64,000 nt of DNA from assembly GCF_000178475.1 (NCBI RefSeq), contig NZ_ADNY01000013.1, positions 123,106-187,105 on the forward strand, in the 5' to 3' direction. The position numbers were made by a program, and so were the translations under genes. The DNA comes from Lactobacillus amylolyticus DSM 11664. Lineage in GTDB: Bacteria > Bacillota > Bacilli > Lactobacillales > Lactobacillaceae. Positions 19,501-25,756 of the stretch are shown one piece after another. The number at the start of each line of letters is the position of its first letter. Position 1 is the first letter of the stretch. The notes under the pieces were generated by a model, which was given only the letters and a program-made list of their open reading frames with translations, was not told the DNA's origin and searched no databases.

Positions 19501-19979
19501 GATCCTACAATAGCCGTCCCATAACCAGTATTTAAGCTAGAAGCAAACAGATAGCTTTTAGCATGGAAGTAATTGGCAGTACCAGTGTAGATTTTAATTT
19601 CAATACGTCCTTCTTTGATCCATTCAGCTACTTTACCTAGAAATTCCTTGTCTGAAATTTTACTGGTATCTTTTTCAGTTGAATCTTGAATTAGTTCAGC
19701 ATAATCATGGTATTTACCACTATCTAAGACATTAACTGTAGCACCGTTAGTTTCATTACCCATCAAAATGCGGAAATGACCATTACGGTTATCCATAAAG
19801 TTGGTAAATTCATCTTTTAAAAGAAGTAACCCACTAATGTAAAAGTAGCCTACAGCTACATCGAGTATTCTAAATTCTTCTTTTTTTAGAAGATACTTTA
19901 AGGCATCAGTCATTGATACATTACGGTTATCAATAACCTTTTTACCAAATAGCTGATCTTCAAATGTTGCATCAGTCAT
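16527..19979 (-). CDS. PLD-like nuclease domain fused to Snf2-type helicase (putative defence protein)
   Basis: An 1150-residue protein. Residues about 1-200 form a phospholipase D-like nuclease domain: His139-x-Lys141 and the GSSN motif at 159-162 are present, although the usual HKD Asp is replaced. A superfamily 2 helicase follows, with Walker A GVGLGKT (279-285), a DEAH-type VIDEAHLGF, LLTATPWN, and C-terminal motifs ATDTISTGQNLQ and EQRIGRIDR as in Snf2 proteins. The ATG overlaps the last base of the upstream methyltransferase stop (TAATG), so the two are translationally coupled. This architecture matches the uncharacterised HKD nuclease-helicase fusions. Its role as the cutting or translocating partner in a restriction-like system is inferred. 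Confidence 0.88.
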   Translation of the reverse strand: MTDATFEDQLFGKKVIDNRNVSMTDALKYLLKKEEFRILDVAVGYFYISGLLLLKDEFTNFMDNRNGHFRILMGNETNGATVNVLDSGKYHDYAELIQDSTEKDTSKISDKEFLGKVAEWIKEGRIEIKIYTGTANYFHAKSYLFASSLNTGYGTAIVGSSNFSKSGLEGNTELNVLTQDGFFALHHWYNDLWLSKDEVTNFSPELIKIVKSNGAKQTLQQYKPVKETYYDFANIFAQPYAELDMNKEWVKELFPHQRSGIISVKEKLDSLNTAVLSDGVGLGKTRTAAGVIRLYLETESVNRILIIADTKLKDQWHDELKAVGIKKHEYEYISRQQLVNMDYDQLKDNNYTLIVIDEAHLGFKNNNTEAYKKVLYMRQCNPNVKGLLLTATPWNNAREDVINIGSLFLKVDAIPNDRKYKQYFLLSPNKLTNKVVKHLANDDAAFKEFWSDVYLQRTRKTYGGKGTRFPHRNFPSVDIPYEPRKNEIFSTNFDVIADLKFPYQDPIKYIDDSKEELGAKQLKMMLLKRADSSWKAYVTSLQHIVDKLEKLNDLYLKPMSFLKGKELLNHYKGFLGTAYGVLEYEDNVNLLFKDFEPSEPVDPSQQSVRSQLRKQRYIENLKAQIDDLTVKKAKNAVEQMTADYNSDVSTLKMLIDSLNKAYSKVDEKVDEIIECIDKERAKGHKIILVSQFADTVEYYYDRLYTHYNRPQLKYPMGMITGASNTDENGYSALINQKPSTKKDVLNHFSPRSKKAIELIDDNSQIDLVVATDTISTGQNLQDAVTLMNIDLPYNPMTLEQRIGRIDRPLPKGDNNDQIYIYTFPIYQSINSQLKMMKRLGNKMEGVLNDTEFDNVVLPQYEGYLKDITEKKQNAVKTMLDKTDDQMINHSDFSSEKHSEAYQQANKRMYDFKANQLIPLKAPLIPDYSFSNGKKDHSIAVVEIKYYDVNGSYLEKENILVDVNDSKKVEIIDAEKNLNGEIAFDVHNSQALSQGDALTAVERAKDKIYNVVKQQVAEYNKQHEFFAKNIDSTKNKTAVKAAVALRTSASQEPQMVMSKLQSVNVDPKLLKDITKYVETIDKDDDLFPIVQEIANNPNVFWLEINKYIKFFNPDSIREMENVGKNIQKASTRKADLEKTQYKVLDGNIVVK

Positions 19980-22900
19980 TATCTTTCCTCACTTAATCTG
20001 TCGTAGAAATCAATAATACGCTGAGTTTCCTCTTGAACTTCTTTTATATATTTAGGGCTTTCAAAAGTATGCATCAAAGTAACGACTTCTTGTCGAGTTA
20101 AACCGAAATCAATCATTACCCTTGCATTAAGTTCTGCGATTAAATCATTATGTCCATAGTCTTGATATGCATCCCCATGAACTAATTCATTCAAATTTTG
20201 ATAGCAGTCTTTATTTTCTTGGAGGAGTGCTTTTGTAATTTGAATAATTTGTGGTGAATCTTTTACATCAGAGTCTTTTGGTATTGGTAATTGTTGTAAA
20301 TATATTTTATTGATATTAATAGAAATTAATTGTCTTAATACAAAATCTAGTACATAACTGTTCAATACGCCCAAAGTAAATAGCTTATTTGAAGTTACCA
20401 ACTTGTTAGCATCCCTTTGAGACAACAAACTATTCATACTTGTTGTATGTGGTGGTAGTAATGTAGCAATTAGTGAACGTTTATCCGTTGCTCTGGCTAT
20501 AGATCGTAATGCAATCCTGTAAACATTGAAATCACCACTTAGTTTCTTTTCAGCCGTTTTCTTAGCTATTACATATTTGATATTATTAGGCTCAATTACA
20601 AATTGATTAATATATTTACCTTCATATAAAGGAACATCATCTTGAGTTGCACGGCTAATATCAATAAATTTGTCAGCGTCATTAGTTCTATCAAAGTCTC
20701 TTCTAAAATCAATTACTTCAGTGTCTCTTAAAGTCATGAAAGTTGTTCTAATCTTTTTGAATAAGTCAAAGATAGTCTTATTACGTGATTCGACCATTGC
20801 ATAGCGCTCTGGTTCCATTTCAAACAAGAAGCTAAATGGATATTGCATTTTAATCTCATTATTATTCAAATCACTTAAGTCACGGCGATAGAAGAACGCT
20901 TTAAATGACGCTTCCCCTTCTGGCTTTTTTCCACCAAACGACAGAACGGCAAACTTATAACTTCTATGTACTGCTTCAAATATCCCCTTATTATTATCAA
21001 ATGACAAAAATTCATTTAATTTAAAGTGGTCAATTACTAGGTGCCTTATACCAGTGGAACCATTGTCGGTCGCAAAATTATCTGGTACTAAAATACTAAA
21101 TGAAGCATCATCTTTAGCTAATTGTACAAAACGTTCAAGAGAAACCTTGTATAAGTTAAGGTCTGAAGAAGTCTTTCTGCCGTTGACTTTCCAGGTTTGG
21201 TAATGGAAGTTATCAGTTGAACGATAATACTTAGACCCTGCTTTAATTCTGTCTTGTTCATCTTGCCATTTTTCTGCAACGTTAGGCATTTTAGCAATAA
21301 TTTCTTTTTCCAGTTCTTTCTTTGCACGCTTATTAGGTAAGCTACGATAGCTAGGATCATATTCAGAGAAAAATTCATCTGAGTTTGGCTTCCAAATTTC
21401 CCACGGAGGATTACCAATCACAATATCTAATCCGCCATGAGGTTTAAGAGTACCATCTTCATTAAAGAATATTTCAGGCAAACAAAACTCAATACAGTTA
21501 ATTTCAAGAAAACTAGCGTATTTAGATACATCGCCTGCTTCGGTAATGACCTTTTCTGTTAGTTCATCACGTAATTTAGTAAATGCTGAAAAGTCTGTTG
21601 ATTTGAGTTTTCTTAACTTGGCTATATCTTTCGTGTATTTACTAAAAACTTCTTCACGTTTGTAGTAAGGAACGGCATTAATTAATGAGTTTGCGTGAAT
21701 CAATGTTCTACCAATGAGTTGTGGCAACTTGGTATTCTTAGGCTTATGCTCTAGGGATGATAAAGTCAAAGTCAAACTAGCAATAATGATAGCTTTGTAG
21801 TCAATATCAACGCCATAGATCATATGCTTCATTACATAGTCTTCCCATAAGTATTGACTATTTTCAGAGTTGCTTAGGAAATCGTACTTGTCCCTAATTT
21901 CTTGAGGGAAGTCTAATGCGTTAAGCATAGGAAACTGTTCTGCAATCTTTAAGAATGCTCCTCTTAAGAATGATCCACCACCACAAGAGAAGTCTGCAAT
22001 CTTTAAATCTAATAAATGCTTGATTACATTATCTATTTGGGTAATATCACCAGCCTTGAGGGATGTTTTAATAGCGTCATATCGCTTTTGGAATTCTACT
22101 GCCACGGTTTGATTTACCATATAGTCAACAAAATGTTGGTCGGTATAGTAAGCACCCTTGTTTTTCTGCTCTACTTCATCATCGCCAAAGAATACGACTG
22201 GTTTATTAGTTTCTTTGTCTAAAGTGATTTGAACGTTTTGGCTCATCGAGTCTTCGTATTGTTTTTCAATCGCTTCAGGTGGCATATCCTCAAATCTAAA
22301 GCTGAAGTTACCTTCCTTAGTGTCGATATAAGGCTTAGCCCAATCAACATCATTTTGTTTTGCCAATTCATTATCAATTTTGGTAGCTGCATACCCAATG
22401 GAACCGGCAAATAGGTCGCCACCATAAGCCAATTCAAATTGTTTACTTGCCTTTTTGCTTAGATTAGCAAGGTAATCTTTTTTACCTTCCTTAATCTGTA
22501 CTTGAGAAGTAGCCTCAACCTCTTCCGGAGTAAAACTAGCTTTAAATATATCTAATTGTTCAATTGACGTTTTTTGTCTATTTAATTTCTTGATATCTTT
22601 TTCTTCGCTAACATTTTTAGCAATATTAACTGCTTTTTCAATAGCTTCATCAAGCGTACCATCACCAACACCTAATGCAATTCCATCAACATTAAAGGAG
22701 TCTGGACCATAATATCCTTCTAAGAAGCGCCTCATTAATTGTCTTAATGAAATAGTATCAACCACAGTTGAAAGAACCTTTTTGTAAGAGTCATCTTGAA
22801 CAAGCTCGTTGATATTATTTTGCTCAATGTATACTTTAGCTTTATCAGACACCAGATTCTCTAGATATTTTTTGAGATCTGAAGCAGTAATCCATTCTGA

Positions 22901-23455
22901 AAGCTTCTTTCTATAAAGAGATACCATAGTCAAGAACCCACTTGAGAGCTCACGTCTAAAGGCTTTGTCATCAATCTTAATTTCAGCACCGAAACCAAAT
23001 AGACTTTCTTCTACTACAATACTGTCATTCTTAAGATAATTCAGGTTACGTTTGTATAAGTCAATATCTACTGTTTGGGGATTAATATCCAAACGAGTAT
23101 CTCTATTGCCACCTACCATTGGAAAGAAAACTAAGCGTTTTTTACCGACGAATCCAACTACAGAGACAGAGAAGTCTGATCCTAGTTGATTATTTTTAAT
23201 ATCAATTACTTGCTCATAAAGTTTACGAATTTGAATAATATTTGAATCTTCATTTAAATCTGGCATTGCTAATACAGCCATGACACCAGTACTTTTATTC
23301 TCTGTTTTATCAGTAAAGTAAATTCTCAAATTGCTATCTGGATTAACAGGGTTCTTACCAACGGTATAGCCTAAATAATCAGCAAGTACATTGATAGATT
23401 CTTGGTCACCCATCATGCTATCTAGTACGTCTTTGATTTGTATTTGATCCGCCAT
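19979..23455 (-). CDS. Large Eco57I-like adenine-specific DNA methyltransferase
   Basis: With the ATG at 23455 (Shine-Dalgarno GGAAAG six bases upstream) the protein has 1158 residues; a GTG four codons earlier is less likely. It contains KGAYYTDQHFVDYMV near 434, the AdoMet-binding motif I DFSCGGGSF at about 488-496 and catalytic motif IV NPPW at about 682-685, all typical of N6-adenine methyltransferases of the Eco57I/type IIG kind. The C-terminal third (LPIPKDSDV near its end) probably recognises the target. The N-terminal 430 residues show no nuclease motif I recognise. It is the first gene of a two-gene operon with the PLD-helicase and may mark self DNA. Confidence 0.88.
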   Translation of the reverse strand: MADQIQIKDVLDSMMGDQESINVLADYLGYTVGKNPVNPDSNLRIYFTDKTENKSTGVMAVLAMPDLNEDSNIIQIRKLYEQVIDIKNNQLGSDFSVSVVGFVGKKRLVFFPMVGGNRDTRLDINPQTVDIDLYKRNLNYLKNDSIVVEESLFGFGAEIKIDDKAFRRELSSGFLTMVSLYRKKLSEWITASDLKKYLENLVSDKAKVYIEQNNINELVQDDSYKKVLSTVVDTISLRQLMRRFLEGYYGPDSFNVDGIALGVGDGTLDEAIEKAVNIAKNVSEEKDIKKLNRQKTSIEQLDIFKASFTPEEVEATSQVQIKEGKKDYLANLSKKASKQFELAYGGDLFAGSIGYAATKIDNELAKQNDVDWAKPYIDTKEGNFSFRFEDMPPEAIEKQYEDSMSQNVQITLDKETNKPVVFFGDDEVEQKNKGAYYTDQHFVDYMVNQTVAVEFQKRYDAIKTSLKAGDITQIDNVIKHLLDLKIADFSCGGGSFLRGAFLKIAEQFPMLNALDFPQEIRDKYDFLSNSENSQYLWEDYVMKHMIYGVDIDYKAIIIASLTLTLSSLEHKPKNTKLPQLIGRTLIHANSLINAVPYYKREEVFSKYTKDIAKLRKLKSTDFSAFTKLRDELTEKVITEAGDVSKYASFLEINCIEFCLPEIFFNEDGTLKPHGGLDIVIGNPPWEIWKPNSDEFFSEYDPSYRSLPNKRAKKELEKEIIAKMPNVAEKWQDEQDRIKAGSKYYRSTDNFHYQTWKVNGRKTSSDLNLYKVSLERFVQLAKDDASFSILVPDNFATDNGSTGIRHLVIDHFKLNEFLSFDNNKGIFEAVHRSYKFAVLSFGGKKPEGEASFKAFFYRRDLSDLNNNEIKMQYPFSFLFEMEPERYAMVESRNKTIFDLFKKIRTTFMTLRDTEVIDFRRDFDRTNDADKFIDISRATQDDVPLYEGKYINQFVIEPNNIKYVIAKKTAEKKLSGDFNVYRIALRSIARATDKRSLIATLLPPHTTSMNSLLSQRDANKLVTSNKLFTLGVLNSYVLDFVLRQLISININKIYLQQLPIPKDSDVKDSPQIIQITKALLQENKDCYQNLNELVHGDAYQDYGHNDLIAELNARVMIDFGLTRQEVVTLMHTFESPKYIKEVQEETQRIIDFYDRLSEER

Positions 23456-23553
23456 TTTTCTTTCCACTTTCTTCTTAATTACTTAATATTATTTTAAAAC
23501 AATGGGTTAAATTTTGCTCATAATATCAGTAGTTTTAAGCTCTGTTTTGCGTA

Positions 23554-23585
23554 TAAAAAAACTGCTAATCCGAAATATTAGCAGT
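23554..23585 (-). terminator. Terminator after the HEPN-like gene
   Basis: CTGCTAAT (23562-23569) pairs with ATTAGCAG (23577-23584), and seven T follow on the minus strand. It lies seven bases past the stop of the 453-residue gene. It separates that gene from the methyltransferase-helicase operon, which must therefore have its own promoter in 23456-23553. Confidence 0.8.
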
Positions 23586-23591
23586 CTATTT

Positions 23592-24953
23592 TTAATTTTC
23601 ATCGCTATCTTTATTACCTAAATTTGCAGCTTTCCATAAATCATATGTGCTACTCCAATTGCCCAAGAACATAATATTAGCAATAATTTTATATGCTATA
23701 TCATACCAATCTTTAATTAAAGCAGTATCATCTTCTGTTAACTGCTCACCATTATGTGTAATTTCTGATCTGAGGTCATATGCTCTCTTAATATTTCTAG
23801 TTTCAAGATTTATTTGGCTATCATTACAAATTAGACTAATAGTAGAAACTAGTTGATCTTCAATAGAAGTGGATAATGTATCTTTCCAAAGATCCTCTTT
23901 TTTTAATTTACTTTCCAATTTATCAGGATCTTGTTCTAACATAGTTTCAAGCGAAATCATAATTTGTAAAAACTGCTTTGTCAGATTAGAGTTAACTATT
24001 CCATCACCGATCCAATCAATCGCTCTTGCACCTTGCTTTTGAAGTGATGTAAGTTTATCAGATTCTGTAGCAATTAAAGGAATTATTGGCATCCACTGTT
24101 TATCAAAATTCATAGTTGCATGGGGTCTCTTGTCGGGATCAATACCCGTTGATGCGCTCCAGTCACCTTCCAAAATTCCAGGAGTCTGTTTGTTATAAAA
24201 ATGTCCATTTTTCTTTGTAATCTGATAAAGTCCATCTTCTTGAATAATGTGTTGACTTAGTTCTAATATCTGACTAGGTCTATGATTAAAGCCATTCAGA
24301 AAATTAATAATATTATTTACATTATTAGCAATATTCAAAGCATGATAATAACCTTTATCACTCTTTCCAGTATCAATTACAGATACTCCTAATAAAATAT
24401 CTTCAGGTTGAACTAAAGTCTTAATTTTAGGATTTTCTTCTGCTTTTAAGTTTAAATTTTCTGGGATTTTCTTTAGAAATTCACGACCACTAATAATAAT
24501 GATATTAGGGCCCAAATTTATTTTTTCTTGATATTCAAAATTAAATAATCTAAAGAAATAAACCCTATAATCCGGAATTTTAATTTTCTCAATAAAATCG
24601 TTTATTGTATTCAAATCATACGATTCATCACTTGCAACAATACCTACAATAAAATCACTAACCTTAGATGATATTTGATCAATATCATATTCAACCTTTT
24701 CAGCATTAAATACTAACTGAATATTGTCTAAAAGACTAACAAACTTTTTATGTACAGCTTTTGTAATAAACACATAATTGCCAACAAATTTAAGTGCATG
24801 TAAGTTATTTTTTAAATCCTTCCTTATATCTCTTGCTACCTCGTATTCTCCCGAATCTATTCTCTGACAATATTGAATATTTTCCCTCCTCATTTGACCA
24901 ATAATTCGTTTAATTTGTTTTGCCAAATTAGGAAGATTTCTTGTATTAGTCAT
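23592..24953 (-). CDS. Putative HEPN-domain protein (ApeA-like), possible defence effector
   Basis: This 453-residue protein is not a family I can name with certainty. Its last 140 residues are helical and carry LRSEITHNG, in which Arg395-x4-His400 fits the R-x4-H active site of HEPN ribonucleases, in the ApeA-like form with a following Asn-Gly. An upstream helix with ISLETMLEQ fits the same domain. The first 300 residues form an unrecognised region. No signal peptide or membrane segment is seen. The gene sits directly upstream of the methyltransferase-helicase operon on the same strand but with a terminator between. HEPN proteins commonly act as RNA-cleaving abortive-infection effectors; that function here is inference. 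Base composition is very AT-rich, suggesting transfer. Confidence 0.72.
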   Translation of the reverse strand: MTNTRNLPNLAKQIKRIIGQMRRENIQYCQRIDSGEYEVARDIRKDLKNNLHALKFVGNYVFITKAVHKKFVSLLDNIQLVFNAEKVEYDIDQISSKVSDFIVGIVASDESYDLNTINDFIEKIKIPDYRVYFFRLFNFEYQEKINLGPNIIIISGREFLKKIPENLNLKAEENPKIKTLVQPEDILLGVSVIDTGKSDKGYYHALNIANNVNNIINFLNGFNHRPSQILELSQHIIQEDGLYQITKKNGHFYNKQTPGILEGDWSASTGIDPDKRPHATMNFDKQWMPIIPLIATESDKLTSLQKQGARAIDWIGDGIVNSNLTKQFLQIMISLETMLEQDPDKLESKLKKEDLWKDTLSTSIEDQLVSTISLICNDSQINLETRNIKRAYDLRSEITHNGEQLTEDDTALIKDWYDIAYKIIANIMFLGNWSSTYDLWKAANLGNKDSDEN

Positions 24954-24980
24954 TACTAGATATCCTTTCTTAACGAAAGA

Positions 24981-25013
24981 GCCCTTAGTTTTTACGACTA
25001 AGAGCTTTTACTT
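24981..25013 (-). terminator. Weak terminator or attenuator between the small secreted gene and the HEPN-like gene
   Basis: On the minus strand AGCTCTTAGT pairs with ACTAAGGGCT (ten pairs, one G-T), but the following bases, CTCTTTCG, make a poor T-tract. Only 27 bases separate it from the HEPN-like ATG, too little for a full promoter. Read-through may feed that gene. A near-copy lies at 25445-25477. Confidence 0.55.
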
Positions 25014-25026
25014 AAAAAGATAATTT

Positions 25027-25356
25027 TTACCTTACATTCTTAAACCATCTAGCATCGTTTCTTAAAATTGCCCAATAATGTCCACCACGTTTAATCTGCC
25101 ATGCATAGTGAGTGCCAGGTGAACGAAGTTTCAAATACGTACCTTTCTTAATAGGTGTCTTATGAATAAATTTCATTTGATACATTGCAGCACCGCGAGG
25201 CACATATGGCTTATATCTATAAACTTTCTCAGTTGTTTTTACAGTATGCCACTTTTCAGAATACTTGCTCACAGCTTGGATATTCTGAGCAGTTGAAACA
25301 CTAAAACCAGCAAAGGTTAAACTAATCAATGCCAGTAACATTGTTATTTTATTCAT
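25027..25356 (-). CDS. Small secreted basic protein of unknown function
   Basis: A 109-residue protein with an N-terminal signal peptide (MNKITMLLALISLTFAGFSVSTA, probable cleavage after residues 23-30). The mature part is strongly basic and aromatic (HTVKTTEKVYRYKPYVPRG, HYAWQIKRGGHYWAIL). I recognise no domain; the pattern resembles other small exported lactobacillus proteins. It lies between two near-identical terminator hairpins (24981-25013 and 25445-25477), as though the unit gene plus terminator was acquired or duplicated as a cassette. A bacteriocin or cell-wall role is possible but unsupported. Confidence 0.65.
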   Translation of the reverse strand: MNKITMLLALISLTFAGFSVSTAQNIQAVSKYSEKWHTVKTTEKVYRYKPYVPRGAAMYQMKFIHKTPIKKGTYLKLRSPGTHYAWQIKRGGHYWAILRNDARWFKNVR

Positions 25357-25438
25357 ATACTCTCTTCTCCTTTACTCCCAATACAAGCTTATTATATAAG
25401 AGAAAATTCAGTATGACCTAAAATGTTATTAACTCATC

Positions 25439-25477
25439 AAAAAAGCCCTTAGTTTTTCCAGCTAAGAGCTTCTACTT
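25439..25477 (-). terminator. Terminator downstream of the tRNA-like gene
   Basis: On the minus strand AAGCTCTTAG pairs with CTAAGGGCTT, followed by a run of T. It closes the transcript from the CRISPR remnant and tRNA-like region. It is almost identical over 33 bases to the weaker hairpin at 24981-25013. Confidence 0.75.
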
Positions 25478-25488
25478 TATTCAAATAT

Positions 25489-25568
25489 TGAGGATGATGG
25501 GAATTGAACCCATATCTTGCTTATTAATATTAAATAAGCCTGTCTTCCCTGTTAGACGACTGATCCTC
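25489..25568 (-). tRNA. Degenerate tRNA-like gene, anticodon not assignable
   Basis: GAGGAT at the 5' end pairs with ATCCTC at the 3' end (six pairs, then C-C). There is a T-arm (ATGGG-TTCAATT-CCCAT) and a D-arm (GTC/GAC) whose loop keeps GG. The anticodon arm is abnormal: either a 7-base-pair stem with loop TAATATT, or a four-pair stem with a 13-base loop. Position 33 is not a clear T, and the acceptor-D linker has four bases. It is probably a tRNA pseudogene or a tRNA-derived remnant. Its 5' end directly abuts the terminal CRISPR repeat. Confidence 0.5.
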
Positions 25569-25658
25569 AAAACAACCTCCACTTACGTGGAGAAAATTTA
25601 ACGTATTACAAAGTGTACCTTCTTCAAATAGGATCACCTCCACACATGTGGAGAAAAA
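25569..25658 (-). CRISPR. Two-repeat, one-spacer CRISPR remnant (type I-E-like repeat)
   Basis: Two 29-base units at 25569-25597 and 25630-25658 lie exactly 61 bases apart with a 32-base spacer. Both contain the dyad CTCCAC-4 bases-GTGGAG; the right copy begins aggatcacctccac, close to the repeat I recall from L. acidophilus-group type I-E arrays. Read on the minus strand, the left copy has lost the 3' GTGATCC end, the pattern expected for the trailer-end repeat. The leader would therefore lie toward purD, where an extended -10 is seen. No cas genes are in the window. Confidence 0.65.
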
Positions 25659-25700
25659 TTTTATCATCAATCCTATCAGTGCAACCAAATGTTCGTATTA

Positions 25701-25709
25701 ATTATACCA
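25701..25709 (-). promoter_or_regulatory. Extended -10 element in the putative CRISPR leader
   Basis: The minus strand reads TGGTATAAT, an extended -10 (TGn-TATAAT), about 43 bases before the first repeat. It could drive a short transcript through both repeats and the tRNA-like sequence to the terminator at 25439-25477. No convincing -35 is seen. Confidence 0.4.
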
Positions 25710-25723
25710 ATTTAAGCCAAACT

Positions 25724-25746
25724 AAAAAAGCCCCAAACGGGACTTT
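25724..25746 (-). terminator. Terminator after purD
   Basis: On the minus strand AAAGTCCC pairs with GGGGCTTT around a GTTT loop (one G-T pair), followed by T residues. It lies ten bases past the purD stop codon. Confidence 0.75.
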
Positions 25747-25756
25747 CTTCACACAT

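Noticed and set aside
16527..23455. Complete DISARM, BREX or type I restriction locus
   Set aside because: No drmA/drmB, pglZ/brxC or hsdS-like gene is visible in or around the operon.
25489..25568. Suppressor tRNA with a UUA anticodon
   Set aside because: This reading needs a 13-base anticodon loop and is not supported by a regular structure.
6353..25660. Prophage or integrative conjugative element
   Set aside because: No integrase, structural, packaging or conjugation genes occur in the island; only one IS30 element is mobile.
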